Counted from the first letter of the stretch, positions 27,199 to 38,400 are shown. The stretch is 64,000 nt of DNA from Acidobacteriaceae bacterium (GCA_031296355.1 JARLFX010000077.1:62001-126000); one strand, 5' to 3'. Notes: generated by a model not told the origin, from the letters alone. Numbers and translations: made by a program.

Positions 27199-28500
27199 CT
27201 ATCGAACCTCGGGATGCAACGGCAACGTCATTGTCAGTAAAGCACCTGGAGATGCATCTACCGCCGTAATATCTCCGTGGTGAACGCGCGCAGCTCTTCG
27301 CGCTATAGCCAGGCCAAGGCCCAGCCCACCAGTACGTTCGTCGCGTGAAGCGTCCGCACGGAAAAACGGGTCGAAAATTCGCTCTCTCAATTGCTCAGGG
27401 ATTCCTGGCCCGTAGTCGCGAATGGTAATCCGCGCGCAGTTGGCCTCGCGCTCTAGCCTCACCTCGACAGCCGACTCAGGTGGTGTGTAGCGAATTGCGT
27501 TGCGTAAAATGTTTTCGATTGCACGACGCAGTAGTTCGGCATTTCCCTGAAGATTAATCTCCTGTGGAGCCTCTACCACCACTCTGCACCCGGCTGCCTG
27601 TGCTTCAATCTCAGAGTCTTCTGCCGTGATCAGCAAAAGATCATTCAGGCAAAGCGTCTCCATCTCAACATCTCCGGGCTCTCCCTCGGCCCGAGCCATA
27701 TCGATGAGTGTTCCCACCAGTTCTGACAGCCGCTCAACATCGCGGCGTAGTCTCGTAGCGGCCGCGTCTCGATCCGTAGTCGAGCGAACCATTTCCGCTT
27801 CGAAAGTCAATCGGGCCAGAGGGGACCGGAGTTCGTGCGACACATCCTGCAGCAGTTGCCGCTCAGTCATCAGCAGCGTTTGAATGCGTTGGGCCATCGC
27901 ATTGAACGACGTTCCGAGGTTGCCGACTTCGTCCTTAGATTTCGGAGCTGCGCGTGCCGTCAACTCGCCGACTCCAAATCGGTCAACCACATTAGCAAGT
28001 TGCCGGACTGGGCGCGTGATGTACATCGTAACCAGCCAATACAACACTACGACCGTCACCAGTAGCAGGAGATAGAACGGGGCAAACAGGATAGCAGACG
28101 GCCCAACGGAGGTCATAAGCCAGAAATAGTGGCCATTTTCCGAACGCGATCCCAGCGTTATCCTGTTGTGGTCTTTGAAAAACAGACGACCGCTCTCAAT
28201 GGTTCGCCGAATTATATCTGAGTTATCTTCCCCGGTCACAAGGTCATGCCCGGAAGCATCCGATATACGAAATCGAATCCCTGGGGAGCGATTCAAGTCG
28301 TGCATGTAGTTACCGAGTTTTGTTGATCCACCTGTTTGGTACGCTTCGATTGCCTGCCGAAAGAGAACTTGATTCACCTGATTAAAGTTTTCGACAGCGG
28401 ACTTGGCCATTATGCTGTCGCCTATGGAAAAAAATACAGCCAGAGAGATCGCCAGTGCAGCAACCGACCATATAGTGATTTTCAGCGATATCGATTTCAT
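27199..28500 (-). CDS. Sensor histidine kinase of the efflux-linked two-component system
   Basis: A 433-residue membrane kinase. Transmembrane segments lie at residues 7-28 (TIWSVAALAISLAVFFSIG) and about 136-160 (FAPFYLLLLVTVVVLYWLV). A HAMP domain follows, then the phosphoacceptor in QDVSHELRSPLARL. The N box is RAIENILRNAIRYTP, with DYGPGIP and GLGLGLAIARRA after it. It overlaps the regulator stop by four bases (ATGA). The two lie divergent to the export operon that starts at 29377, which suggests that the pair controls export genes. It is related to the kinase at 14809, so the two systems may be old duplicates. Confidence 0.9.
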   Translation of the reverse strand: MKSISLKITIWSVAALAISLAVFFSIGDSIMAKSAVENFNQVNQVLFRQAIEAYQTGGSTKLGNYMHDLNRSPGIRFRISDASGHDLVTGEDNSDIIRRTIESGRLFFKDHNRITLGSRSENGHYFWLMTSVGPSAILFAPFYLLLLVTVVVLYWLVTMYITRPVRQLANVVDRFGVGELTARAAPKSKDEVGNLGTSFNAMAQRIQTLLMTERQLLQDVSHELRSPLARLTFEAEMVRSTTDRDAAATRLRRDVERLSELVGTLIDMARAEGEPGDVEMETLCLNDLLLITAEDSEIEAQAAGCRVVVEAPQEINLQGNAELLRRAIENILRNAIRYTPPESAVEVRLEREANCARITIRDYGPGIPEQLRERIFDPFFRADASRDERTGGLGLGLAIARRAARVHHGDITAVDASPGALLTMTLPLHPEVR

Positions 28501-29198
28501 TCCTCGTCTCCCGCCAGAACGTAGCCGACCCCGCGAATAGAACGAATTGTGACACTTGCCTTCTGGGTCTTCCGTCGCAGGCGGCTAATGTGTACCTCAA
28601 GGGATCGTTCGAACGGCGTGGCCCGCCGTTGGTACAGGATGCCACACACCTGGTCGCGCGTGACCACCTTGCCTCCAGCCCGAGCTAGAAGATCGAGAAT
28701 ATCGAACTCGGTCGACGTAATCTCAATCGGCTCCTCTTCAATCCAAGCGCTTCGCATCGCCGCGTTGAGCCGCAGTCGTCCGAAGGAGATGGTCTCGACT
28801 TTCGCAGTCTGGGTATTTCGTGACCTGCGCAGTACCGCCGCAATGCGCGCGGCCAGTTCCTCCGGTCCGAACGGCTTGGCCAGATAATCGTCGGCACCTG
28901 TGTTCAGGCCTTGCACGCAGTCTTCTCGCGCACCGCGCGCCGTGAGCATAATCACAGGTACTGAAGAGCGCCTGCGCAGTTGCGTAAGCACCTCAAATCC
29001 GTCCAGCCCGGGTAGCATAATGTCGAGAAGAATGAGATCAAACCTCTCATCTAGCGCACGTGCCAGGCCGGTTGCACCATTATGGACGGCTTGGATCGCG
29101 TAGTCGGACTTGGAGAAGAATTCATCAATCAGACGGCACAGGCGCACGTCATCATCAATGATGAGGATATTGCTTCGCCCATGGTTCGCATTATCCAC
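28497..29198 (-). CDS. OmpR-family response regulator of the efflux-linked system
   Basis: A 233-residue regulator. The receiver has ILIIDDDVRLCRL, the phosphorylated Asp in DLILLDIMLPG and the switch Lys in LAKPF. The C-terminal winged helix has RATPFERSLEVHISRLRRK. The ATG is at 29198 with AAAAGGAG about 6 bases upstream. Only 178 bases separate it from the divergent outer-membrane channel gene, so one intergenic region can serve both directions. I see no TGTGAC repeats there, so its recognition sites differ from those near the other system. Confidence 0.92.
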   Translation of the reverse strand: MDNANHGRSNILIIDDDVRLCRLIDEFFSKSDYAIQAVHNGATGLARALDERFDLILLDIMLPGLDGFEVLTQLRRRSSVPVIMLTARGAREDCVQGLNTGADDYLAKPFGPEELAARIAAVLRRSRNTQTAKVETISFGRLRLNAAMRSAWIEEEPIEITSTEFDILDLLARAGGKVVTRDQVCGILYQRRATPFERSLEVHISRLRRKTQKASVTIRSIRGVGYVLAGDEE

Positions 29199-29376
29199 GC
29201 TGCATCTCCTTTTACCACACTTCCGAGAGGGTTGATCGGCCGACTCCGGAACCTTAACAATTCTTGAGACTCTGCGCCAGCTCGGCCAGGCAGCTTACCT
29301 GTATTTGTAAATCTTGAGGTTCAAGCAACGGAATTGGTTGTTCAATGAGGTTAAGAAGCCGACATTGAAAGGCAAG

Positions 29377-30822
29377 ATGCAGCAACAAACCAATCACACC
29401 TCGAGAGCCGTTGTTCTTGGCACGATTCTGGGGCTTGCCTTCATTGCCACGTCGGCCTACTGCCAGTCCGTTCAAGCACAACTGGCAGCGCAGCAGCACT
29501 GGAAGACCATTCCTGCAGGAGGAGAAGTAGCCCGGCCCTCTGATAATGCCGCGCTTGCTCACTGGTGGACTGTCTTTAATGATCCGGTTCTCACTTCTCT
29601 TGAAGAACGCGCGCAGAAGTCGAATTTCGACCTCCGCACTGCGCTATCGAGCATTGAGCAGGCGCGTGCCAATCGCTTTTCTGCCAGCGGATCTCTCTTG
29701 CCCAGCGTAACCGTAACCGGAACCGCATCGGGAAGTCGAGCCAGTTCACGTTCAGGTGTGGTGGCCGGCACGACGAGTGCGTCGTCGGGGCAGGCTTCCC
29801 ACAGCAATAGCGCCGAGTTCGACGCCAGTTGGGAACCGGACTTCTTCGGAGCGGTGCGCAAAAATATCGCTGCCTACGATGCAGACATTCAAACTGCGCA
29901 GGAGAATCTTCACGACACCATGGTTACCCTGACAGCCGAGGTAGCGCTCGATTACGTGAATCTTCGTTCGTACCAGGCACAGCTTGCTGTCACGCAGTCA
30001 AATCTTGCCAAGTACCGCGAGACGTATGAAATGACACTGGCCAAGCGGGAGAGTGGACTGAGCTCAGATCTCGATGTGGCGCAGGCTCTTGAAACTGTGC
30101 AGTCCACCGAGGCAACGATCCCTACGCTTGAAATCAATCTGCAGCAGACGAAGAATGCGCTCGCGATTCTCCTTGCCCAAAGGCCCGGTTCGCTCGATTC
30201 GGAACTATCCGAAGTAAAGCCCATCCCCGTTATTCCAGCTGAGGTTGCTATTGGTATTCCGGGAGATCTCGTTCGCCGGCGTCCTGATGTGAGAAGCGTC
30301 GAGCGCCAGGTTATAGCGCAATCGCTCCGTGTCGGTGTTGCCAAGGCGAACCTGTATCCGACCTTTACGCTCTCAGGGACATTCCTCTTTAGTGCGCAGA
30401 ATATTCTCAACGTATTCACTCCAGCCTCTCTCGCTTCCTCGGTTACCGGTTCCGTCAGTCAAACGATCTTGAACCGGCGGAGTCTCAAGGGAAATCTCAA
30501 GTTACAGAACGCGCTGCTCGACGAATACGAGGTCTCCTACGACAGTACGCTGCTCAGCGCGGTCAAAGACGTTGAGAATTCTCTTTTGGCATTCGGGAAG
30601 GACCAGATAAGAAGAAATTCACTTGCGTCCGCAGCCCAGTCAGCTGAGCAGACGGCAGAGATGTCACATGAGTTGTACGCTTCCGGCTTGAAGGATTTTC
30701 TGACCGTACTTGATTCTGAACGCACTGTGCTCACTGTGCAAAACAATCTGGTGCAATCTGGCGCAACAGTGGATACCGATTTGGTTCAGCTCTACAAGGC
30801 GCTGGGTGGCGGATGGAATTAG
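29377..30822 (+). CDS. TolC-like outer membrane efflux channel
   Basis: A 481-residue outer membrane factor (OMF). The start at 29377 (MQQQTNHTSRAV) has AAAGG upstream; the frame is open from 29314. An export signal follows (VLGTILGLAFIATSAYCQS). The body has the duplicated helical OMF pattern: WWTVFNDPVLTSLEERA, AEVALDYVNLRSYQAQLAV, then GDLVRRRPDVRSVERQV and KDVENSLLAF. It is first in a rightward run with a MacA-like adaptor, ABC ATPase and permease, which together form a complete cell-envelope exporter. Confidence 0.88.
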   Translation: MQQQTNHTSRAVVLGTILGLAFIATSAYCQSVQAQLAAQQHWKTIPAGGEVARPSDNAALAHWWTVFNDPVLTSLEERAQKSNFDLRTALSSIEQARANRFSASGSLLPSVTVTGTASGSRASSRSGVVAGTTSASSGQASHSNSAEFDASWEPDFFGAVRKNIAAYDADIQTAQENLHDTMVTLTAEVALDYVNLRSYQAQLAVTQSNLAKYRETYEMTLAKRESGLSSDLDVAQALETVQSTEATIPTLEINLQQTKNALAILLAQRPGSLDSELSEVKPIPVIPAEVAIGIPGDLVRRRPDVRSVERQVIAQSLRVGVAKANLYPTFTLSGTFLFSAQNILNVFTPASLASSVTGSVSQTILNRRSLKGNLKLQNALLDEYEVSYDSTLLSAVKDVENSLLAFGKDQIRRNSLASAAQSAEQTAEMSHELYASGLKDFLTVLDSERTVLTVQNNLVQSGATVDTDLVQLYKALGGGWN

Positions 30823-30865
30823 CCGGACAGCAGCGGAAGATGCAAAGCATGAAGGGAATGGGTTC

Positions 30866-32134
30866 ATGACCAAGGATGTTGATCTGGATAAGACTCTCGG
30901 AATTACTCCGGAAGAGGGCAAATGGAAGCGGCGCGCTTACTGGAGCTTGCCTGCGATACTGTTTGTTGGCGGAGTAGTGATATGGAGCGTCCAACACAGG
31001 AACGCTACGGCAAAAAATGCACAGCACTTTCGTACGGAAGAGGCTCGGATCGGAGATTTGACGGTCACCGTCACCGCCACCGGCCAACTGAAGCCGACCC
31101 ACACTGTTGATGTAGGCAGCCAGGTTTCGGGAATCATGGATTCGGTTCTCGTCAACTACAACGACCATGTGAAGGCCGGCCAGGTGCTGGCAAAGATCGA
31201 CACGGTAAAGCTTGACGCCCAGGTACTGCAGGACAAAGCTTCGTTGCAGAGCGCGCACGCCAAGGTGAACGATGCGAAGGTTACTGTGACGGAGACCGAG
31301 GCTGAGTACAAGCGAATGCTCGATTCTCGCCAGCGCTCAAAGTTTCAGATCGTCTCCCAGCATGATGTCGATACCGCTAAGGCTAGCTACGATCGTGCTG
31401 TTGTAGCCGTCACTACAGCTGAGGCCACAGTGACCCAGGCTGAAGCCACTCTCAAGATCGACGAGACGAATGTCGCCTTCGCCGTTCTCAAATCGCCCGT
31501 GGAGGGTATGGTGCTCTCGCGGAGTGTGGAGCCCGGTCAGACCATCGCGGCATCTTTTCAGGTCACCACGTTGTTCGAAATCGCGGAAGATCTCCGCAAG
31601 ATGATCCTGCAGGTCAATGTCGATGAAGCCGATGTCGGCAAGGTTAAGATTGGTCAACACGTGCTCTTCACGGTGGATGCGTACCCAGGCAGGCAGTTTC
31701 CTGGCACCATCACGACCGTTCGATACAACTCCACCACTACCAACAACGTGGTCACTTACCTTGCAGAGATAGCGGTCAACAATGACGAGCTGCTGCTTCG
31801 CCCGGGTATGACCGCGACGGCCACCATCACCGTCCAGTCCATCCCACACGCACTGCTGGTCTCGAACCATGCGCTTCGATTCCTGCCCTCGGCGAGCGAC
31901 AAAAACAGCAGTTCCAGCTCATTCATTCCTGCGCCACCCGGCTCGAATCAAAATGCGAGCACGGAATCCTCTGCAGCTCTGAACAACCCGCGAGTCTGGG
32001 TGGTACGCGACGGAAAGCCATCGCCGATCTCCGTGGCTACCGGATCCACGGATGGCAGACTGACCGAGATTCTTTCCGGTCAGGTTACGCCTGGCACGCC
32101 CTTGATCGTAGAAGTATTGAAGGAAGGGAAATGA
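30866..32134 (+). CDS. macA: MacA/HlyD-type periplasmic adaptor
   Basis: A 422-residue membrane-fusion protein anchored by an N-terminal transmembrane segment (WSLPAILFVGGVVIWSV). The lipoyl-like domain starts with DVGSQVSGIMDSVLVNYND and ends with VLSRSVEPGQTIAAS, with a long coiled-coil hairpin between. The beta-barrel part has DEADVGKVKIGQHVLFTVD. It bridges the ABC permease and the TolC-like channel. The ATG at 30866 has AAGGGAA upstream. Its stop overlaps the ATPase start (ATGA), showing tight coupling. Confidence 0.88.
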   Translation: MTKDVDLDKTLGITPEEGKWKRRAYWSLPAILFVGGVVIWSVQHRNATAKNAQHFRTEEARIGDLTVTVTATGQLKPTHTVDVGSQVSGIMDSVLVNYNDHVKAGQVLAKIDTVKLDAQVLQDKASLQSAHAKVNDAKVTVTETEAEYKRMLDSRQRSKFQIVSQHDVDTAKASYDRAVVAVTTAEATVTQAEATLKIDETNVAFAVLKSPVEGMVLSRSVEPGQTIAASFQVTTLFEIAEDLRKMILQVNVDEADVGKVKIGQHVLFTVDAYPGRQFPGTITTVRYNSTTTNNVVTYLAEIAVNNDELLLRPGMTATATITVQSIPHALLVSNHALRFLPSASDKNSSSSSFIPAPPGSNQNASTESSAALNNPRVWVVRDGKPSPISVATGSTDGRLTEILSGQVTPGTPLIVEVLKEGK

Positions 32135-32922
32135 GCACGCTGGATCAAACACCGGCAACTGACCCATCTGCCGAGTCGTTGCTTGAGTTTCGCAGCGTGA
32201 TGAAGATCTACGGCGCGGGGGAAGGAGAGGTCCGTGCGCTGGCAGGAGTCAGCTTCCAGATCCGCGCCGGGGAATTTGTTGCGATGATGGGCCCCAGCGG
32301 CTCGGGCAAGTCAACCACCATGAATATACTTGGCTGCCTTGACACGCCCTCTAGTGGCTCTTATCTCTTCCGTGGTCGCGATGTGGGAGCGCTCAGTGCA
32401 AAACAACGGGCTCGTCTGCGCCGCTACTACCTGGGATTTGTCTTCCAGGGATTCAATCTTTTGGCTCGCACCAATGCCGTCGAGAATGTGGAGTTGCCGC
32501 TCATCTATCGGGGCACAAAGCGCGCGGAACGGCGGGAACGTGCGCTCCAGGCATTGGAGACCGTAGGTTTGTCCAAGTGGTGGGATCACACTCCCGCTGA
32601 GCTTTCAGGCGGCCAGCAGCAGCGCGTGGCCATCGCGCGCGCCATGGTCGCCGAGCCCTCGGTTCTGCTTGCCGATGAGCCCACTGGCAACCTGGATAGT
32701 GCGCGAAGCGAAGAGGTCATGGAACTGCTCTGCCGCCTCAACCGGGAGCGCCATCTCACGATTGCCATGGTCACGCACGAGCCCGACATGGCTGCCTACG
32801 CAAGCCGTACAATCCACTTCCGCGACGGCCTCGTTCATTCCGACTCGAACCATGACACCAACTTGCCGGCTGGGAAAACGCTCCCTGTATCCGTGCCGAC
32901 GGAAGCAGGGAGAGACGCATGA
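32131..32922 (+). CDS. MacB-type ABC transporter ATPase
   Basis: A 263-residue ATPase of the MacB/LolD type. Walker A is GPSGSGKST (about residues 54-62), the signature is LSGGQQQRVAIARA and Walker B is VLLADEPTGNLD, followed by the H-loop in VTHEPDMA. In E. coli MacB the ATPase and permease are one chain; here they are separate genes, as in the YknYZ or LolDE layout. Coupled to both neighbours by ATGA overlaps. Confidence 0.93.
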   Translation: MSTLDQTPATDPSAESLLEFRSVMKIYGAGEGEVRALAGVSFQIRAGEFVAMMGPSGSGKSTTMNILGCLDTPSSGSYLFRGRDVGALSAKQRARLRRYYLGFVFQGFNLLARTNAVENVELPLIYRGTKRAERRERALQALETVGLSKWWDHTPAELSGGQQQRVAIARAMVAEPSVLLADEPTGNLDSARSEEVMELLCRLNRERHLTIAMVTHEPDMAAYASRTIHFRDGLVHSDSNHDTNLPAGKTLPVSVPTEAGRDA

Positions 32923-34130
32923 TCTGGAACGCAATCCTGCTCGCTCTCTCGGCCATTCGCCGTAATGTCCTGCGTTCGGTGCTGACCGTGCTGGGTGTCA
33001 TCATCGGTGTCGCCGCGGTCATCGCGATGGTCACGATTGGCAACGGAGCCACCGCAAGCGTTGCCGCGCAGATTAATACCTTAGGCGAGAATGTCCTTAC
33101 CCTCACGCCCGGCCAGCAGCGTGGATCTACGACCGGGCTTCGCGCCGAAGCAAAGCTTTTCGAAGAATCCGACGTGGAGGCGGTCAACACTGATATCTCT
33201 GGCGCGCGCTCCGTGGCGCCAACCGCCTCAAAATCCATGCAGGCCATCTATGCCAACGCGAACTGGTCGACGACCGTCTACGGCGTCGACAACGCCTACT
33301 TCGATGTTCGCAATTGGACTGTTCAGTCTGGCCGCGAGTTTACGGACGCAGAGATTCAAAACGGTGGGGCCGTCTGCATTATAGGCACCAAAGTTAGTAA
33401 GCAGCTCTTTGCCGATCAGGATCCTGTCGGCGCAAACATCCGTCTGCAGGCTATTTCATGCCAGGTCATCGGCTTGCTCGCGACCAAAGGCCAGGGTGGG
33501 ATGGGAATGGATCAGGATGACCTCGTGCTAGTTCCGCTGCATACTTTCCAGCGCAGGATATCCGGAGATCGCAAGGTTTCCACCATCCAAATTGGGGTTC
33601 GCAGCGATTCCGACACTAAGCTCGTCCAGAACGAAGTCGTTACTCTGATGCGCCAGCGCCGGGGTATCCAGCCTGGCCAGGAAGACGACTTCACGGTGAT
33701 AAATTCGCAGGAGTTCCTCACCACCCTGACTTCGACGATGCAGATTCTGACTGCACTGCTTGGCGCGATTGCAGCCATTAGCCTGCTCGTCGGTGGCATC
33801 GGCATCATGAACATCATGCTGGTATCTGTTACCGAAAGAACGCGGGAGATTGGCATACGGCTCGCTATCGGCGCGTTCGACAACGACGTCATGGTCCAGT
33901 TTCTCGTCGAGGCGATAGTACTTGCTTCCCTGGGCGGAATTATTGGAATCGGCCTGGGCTTGGGAGCTTCGTTTGTTGGCTGTCTTCTGATGAAACTTAC
34001 TTTTTTACCCGACCTGAAGATTGCAGCTATAGCATTCGTCTTCTCGGCCCTGGTCGGCGTCATTTTCGGCTTCTACCCGGCGCAGAAGGCTGCCCGGCTC
34101 GATCCTATAGAAGCGTTGAGACATGAGTGA
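32919..34130 (+). CDS. MacB/FtsX-type ABC permease
   Basis: A 403-residue permease with one N-terminal membrane helix (LTVLGVIIGVAAVIAMVTIG), a MacB-type periplasmic core domain (residues about 45-270) and three C-terminal helices. The characteristic stretch is MNIMLVSVTERTREIGIRLAIG, which contacts the ATPase. With the preceding ATPase, adaptor and TolC-like channel it should form a mechanotransmission exporter for peptides, lipids or macrolide-like compounds. The next gene begins 136 bases later. Confidence 0.92.
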   Translation: MIWNAILLALSAIRRNVLRSVLTVLGVIIGVAAVIAMVTIGNGATASVAAQINTLGENVLTLTPGQQRGSTTGLRAEAKLFEESDVEAVNTDISGARSVAPTASKSMQAIYANANWSTTVYGVDNAYFDVRNWTVQSGREFTDAEIQNGGAVCIIGTKVSKQLFADQDPVGANIRLQAISCQVIGLLATKGQGGMGMDQDDLVLVPLHTFQRRISGDRKVSTIQIGVRSDSDTKLVQNEVVTLMRQRRGIQPGQEDDFTVINSQEFLTTLTSTMQILTALLGAIAAISLLVGGIGIMNIMLVSVTERTREIGIRLAIGAFDNDVMVQFLVEAIVLASLGGIIGIGLGLGASFVGCLLMKLTFLPDLKIAAIAFVFSALVGVIFGFYPAQKAARLDPIEALRHE

Positions 34131-34266
34131 TAACAGAGCTAGCGCATTGCACCGGATGAAACTCAATCTCCAACTTCTGGAGCTTCAAAATCCATGTAGT
34201 TGTGGGGCACACCCGGCGCGACAACCGGGACGTACTGTCTCGATTCATCGTTGAAGCAAAGGAGTA

Positions 34267-35469
34267 ATGAACGTGATATCCATCCAAAGATGGTTGCAGA
34301 TGTCCATGGCTAGCAGTCTTGCCTTAGCTTGTTTATTCACCTCTGGCTGCAAATCAAAACCCGCGGGGCCACCCATGGGATCGGTGCAGGTGTCGGTGAT
34401 CAAACTGCAGCCTCAGCCGCTGCAATTGACCACTGAGTTGCCGGGAAGGATAACGGCATATCTGACGGCGGAGATCCGTCCGCAAGTGAATGGCATCATC
34501 CAGAAGCGACTATTCGAGGAAGGCGCGATGGTCCATAAGGGCCAGGTGCTTTACCAGATCGATCCGGCATCCTATCAAGCGTCCTTGTCGCAGGCTAAGG
34601 CAAATCTCGCTTCCGCCGAGGCGAATCTTCCCTCGCTGCAGGCCAAGGCAGAGCGCTACCGCGACTTGGCAGCGATCCACGCTGTCGGCCAGCAGGATTC
34701 CGACGACGCTGTCGCCTCGTTCAAGCAGGCTCAGGCAACTGTGGAGTCCGACAAGGCGGCCGTAGAGAGCGCCCGCATCAATCTGGCCTACACGCCAATC
34801 ACTTCGCCGATTACCGGGCGCATAGGCAAATCGAGTGTGACGGTAGGCGGACTGGTGAGTTCTTACCAGGCCACGGTGCTGGCGACTGTGCAGCAGCTTG
34901 AGCCGGTGTATGTGGATGTGGTGCAGGCCAACGCTGACCTGTTGCGGTTGCGCGCACGCCTGGAGAACGGCCAGTTGAAATCTTCCGGGGCTCAAGGCAA
35001 CAAAGTGAAGCTTTATCTGGAGGATGGCTCGCTCTATCCGATCGAAGGCACACTTAAATTTCGCGACGTGACCGTGGATACGACCACCGGTTCGGTGATC
35101 GTGCGCATGACGTTCGCGAATCCGAAGCAGATTCTTCTACCTGGCATGTACGTGCGCGCAGTAGTGGATGAAGGCGTCCGGCCCGATGCACTGCTACTTC
35201 CGCAGCAGGCCGTGAGCCGCGATCCTAAGGGATTGCCATTCGTTTGGATCATCAACGCGGACGGTAAGGCCGAACGGCGCATGATCGAGATAGATCGCGC
35301 CATCGGTAACGAGTGGTTTGTGAATAAGGGCGTATCGGCTTCTGAGCAGGTAGTGATGGAAGGCGGCGATCAGTTAAAGGTGGGCATACAGGTGCAGGCC
35401 GTTTCCTACAAGGTTGACGCAACAGCGCCAGAAACAGCAGCGTCGCCGCAAGCGGCGTCAGGGAAGTAG
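34267..35469 (+). CDS. RND-type periplasmic adaptor lipoprotein (AcrA-like)
   Basis: A 400-residue membrane-fusion lipoprotein. The signal peptide ends in a lipobox (LFTSGC, Cys at about residue 28). The lipoyl domain has YLTAEIRPQVNGIIQKRLF and GAMVHKGQVLYQIDPA. A helical hairpin, then NLAYTPITSPITGRIGKS and the barrel domain follow (PGMYVRAVVDEG). AAAGGAG is upstream. Eight bases before the pump gene begins, so the two form an operon. It links the inner-membrane pump to the outer-membrane channel. Confidence 0.93.
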   Translation: MNVISIQRWLQMSMASSLALACLFTSGCKSKPAGPPMGSVQVSVIKLQPQPLQLTTELPGRITAYLTAEIRPQVNGIIQKRLFEEGAMVHKGQVLYQIDPASYQASLSQAKANLASAEANLPSLQAKAERYRDLAAIHAVGQQDSDDAVASFKQAQATVESDKAAVESARINLAYTPITSPITGRIGKSSVTVGGLVSSYQATVLATVQQLEPVYVDVVQANADLLRLRARLENGQLKSSGAQGNKVKLYLEDGSLYPIEGTLKFRDVTVDTTTGSVIVRMTFANPKQILLPGMYVRAVVDEGVRPDALLLPQQAVSRDPKGLPFVWIINADGKAERRMIEIDRAIGNEWFVNKGVSASEQVVMEGGDQLKVGIQVQAVSYKVDATAPETAASPQAASGK

Positions 35470-35476
35470 GCCGGCT

Positions 35477-38400
35477 ATGTCTAAATTCTTTTTAGAGCGT
35501 CCCGTCTTTGCGTGGGTCATCGCCATCGGCATTATGGTTATAGGCTGCCTGGCCATTTACACCCTGCCCATTTCGCAGTATCCGCCCATCGCACCGCCAT
35601 CGATCGCCATTACCGCATCCTATGCGGGCGCTTCGGCGGAGACCGTAGAAAATACTGTTACCCAGATCATTGAGCAGCAGATGACAGGGTTCGACAACCT
35701 GCTGTACATGGCTTCGACCAGCGATTCGTCCGGACAGGCCCGTATCGAGTTGACCTTTCGGCCTGGAACGGACCCCGATCTGGCTTGGGCGCAGGTGCAA
35801 AATAAACTCCAGTTGGCGACCGCCAGCTTGCCGACGACCGTGCAGACCTACGGCATCACGGTTAGCAAGTCGACGCGCAATTATCTGATCTTTGTCTCCC
35901 TCATTTCGGAAGATGGCAGTATGGACGGAGCCGACCTGCGCGACTACGCCCAGTCGAATCTGGAGCAGGAGCTTGCGCGTGTTCAGGGGGTTGGCGAAGT
36001 AAGCACTTTTGGAAGCCAGTATGCGATGCGCATCTGGCTGAATCCCGACAAGCTGAACCAATACCAGTTGACCATCGCCGACGCGACGACGGCGCTGAAA
36101 AGCTACAACGTGGAAGTATCGGCTGGCCAGCTGGGAGGAACGCCCGCCGTACCAGGGCAGCGGCTGAACTCTGCCATTATCGTACAGAACATGCTGCAAA
36201 CGCCGGAAGAATTCGGCTCCATTCCGGTGCGTACGAACACCAGTGGCTCCATTGTTCGCATCCGTGATATTGCGCGGACGGAGATGGGTACCGAATCGTA
36301 CGACATGGATGCCTTCTATAACGGAAAACCCACAGCAGTACTGGCGATTCGCCAGGTAACCGGTGCAAATGCGCTCGACACGGCCAAGGGGATCCGCGCC
36401 AAGATCGACGAAATGAGCCGCTATTTTCCTCATGGCATGAAGGTTGTCTATCCGGTCGATACCACGCCATTCACGCGGGCAGCTATTCGAGAAGTGGTAA
36501 AGACTCTCCTTGAAGCGATTGTCCTGGTCTTCCTGATTATGTGGCTGTTCATGGGTAACATCCGGGCCACATTGATTCCTACCATCGCCGTACCGGTGGT
36601 ACTGCTGGGTACTTTCGCCGTGTTGAGCGCTTTCGACTATTCGATCAACATGCTCACAATGTTCGCCATGGTGCTGGCTATCGGCCTGCTTGTCGACGAC
36701 GCGATCGTCGTGGTCGAAAATGTCGAACGCGTGATGAGTGAAGAAGGCTTGTCGCCACGCGAAGCGACGGCCAAATCGATGGAGCAAATCACCAGCGCGC
36801 TGGTTGGGATTGCGTTGGTGTTGTCGGCAGTGTTCGGACCGATGGCTTTCTTCTCCGGCTCAACAGGCATCATCTACCGGCAGTTTTCCGTTACCATCAT
36901 TGCCTCCATGCTGCTGTCGGTGATCGTGGCTCTGATCCTGACGCCCGTGTTGTGCGCTACGTTTCTGAAGCCAGTGGAGAAAGGTGAGCCCGTACGCGCG
37001 AGGCGGTGGTCGCCGCTGCGCTCCTTTCTGAGCTGGTTCAACCGCCTCTTCGAGAAGATTCGCGAATTTTATCTGCGGGTCGTGCAACATTCACTCCACT
37101 GGAAGCTGTTCTACGCCGTCGGTTACGGATTGATTCTGTGCCTGGTTGGCTTCCTGTACCACCGGATGCCGACCGGCTTTCTTCCGGAGGAGGATCAGGG
37201 GTCAGCGATTGCCTCGGTCACTCTGCCGGCAGGATCAACAAAAGAACAAACACAAGCCGTCGTCGATCAGGTGTCCCAGTATATCCAGGAGAAAGAAGGC
37301 GCATGCGTGGAGGGTGCGATGTCGATAGTCGGCATGGGCATGGGGGGACAGGCACAGAACCAGGGCATGCTCTATATACGCATGAAGGATTGGGACCAAC
37401 GCAGGAGCCCTGCGCTGTCGGCACAGGCTCTGACGGGCCGCATCATTATGCGCTTCGCCGGACTTAGAAATGCGCATGTTCTTGCATTTCCGCCACCCGC
37501 TGTTATCGAACTGGGAACGGCGACGGGGTTTGACTCCGAACTGGTGGACTTTGGCAACCTGGGGCATAGCGACCTGATGGCGGCGGGCGAACAGCTCCTG
37601 GCCTTGTCAAACAAGGACTCACGGGTGGTGCACGTACGGCATAACGGACTTGACGATGTAGCTCAGTTTCGCGTCGATGTGGATTGGGATAAGGCGGGTA
37701 CCCTGGGAGTTTCGATTTCCGACATCCACGATGCAATCTCGACAGCTTTCGGTGGAGCGTATGTGAACAACTTCGTAAAGGGCGGACGCGCGAAGCGCGT
37801 ATATGAGCAATCCGATGCGCAATTTCGCATGCTGCCGGAGGATCTTAATCGGATCTACGTAAAGAGCAGTTCCGGCCAGATGGTGCCTTTCTCCGCCTTT
37901 GCTACGACCCGGTGGTCCTATGGATCGCCGAGTCTGGAGCGGTTCAACGGCTTCCCCTCACTCAACATTACGGGAGAGCCGGCACAGGGCCAAAGCTCGG
38001 GCCAGGCGATGCAAGCCATGGAAGATTTGGTCACCAAGTTGCCAAAGGGGCTGCGCCTGGACTGGAATGCTCTCTCATACCAGGAGCGGATGGCGACCAA
38101 TCAAGGACCGATGCTCTACGCGTTCTCAGTTCTCGTGATCTTTCTTTGTGTGGCCGCACTCTATGAAAGTTGGACGATCCCTTTCGTGAACATGCTGATG
38201 CTGCCTCTCGGAGTCTTTGGCGCTCTGTTGGCAACGACATTGCGTGATATGCCGAATAACGTCTACTTCCAGATCGGATTTCTGACAACGCTAGGGCTCT
38301 CAACCAAGAATGCGATTCTGATCATTCAGTTCATCAAACAACAGTTAGGGCAAGGGAAAGAACTGACCGAAGCCACCCTGGCTGCGGTTCGCATACGCTT

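Noticed and set aside
27021..27269. 82-codon frame upstream of the second kinase gene end
   Set aside because: Overlaps the end of the kinase gene on the opposite strand and shows no domain or start signal.
34162..34176. CTCCA..TGGAG hairpin between the two export sets
   Set aside because: The 5-bp stem is too short and lacks a T-run, so termination between the sets is not supported.
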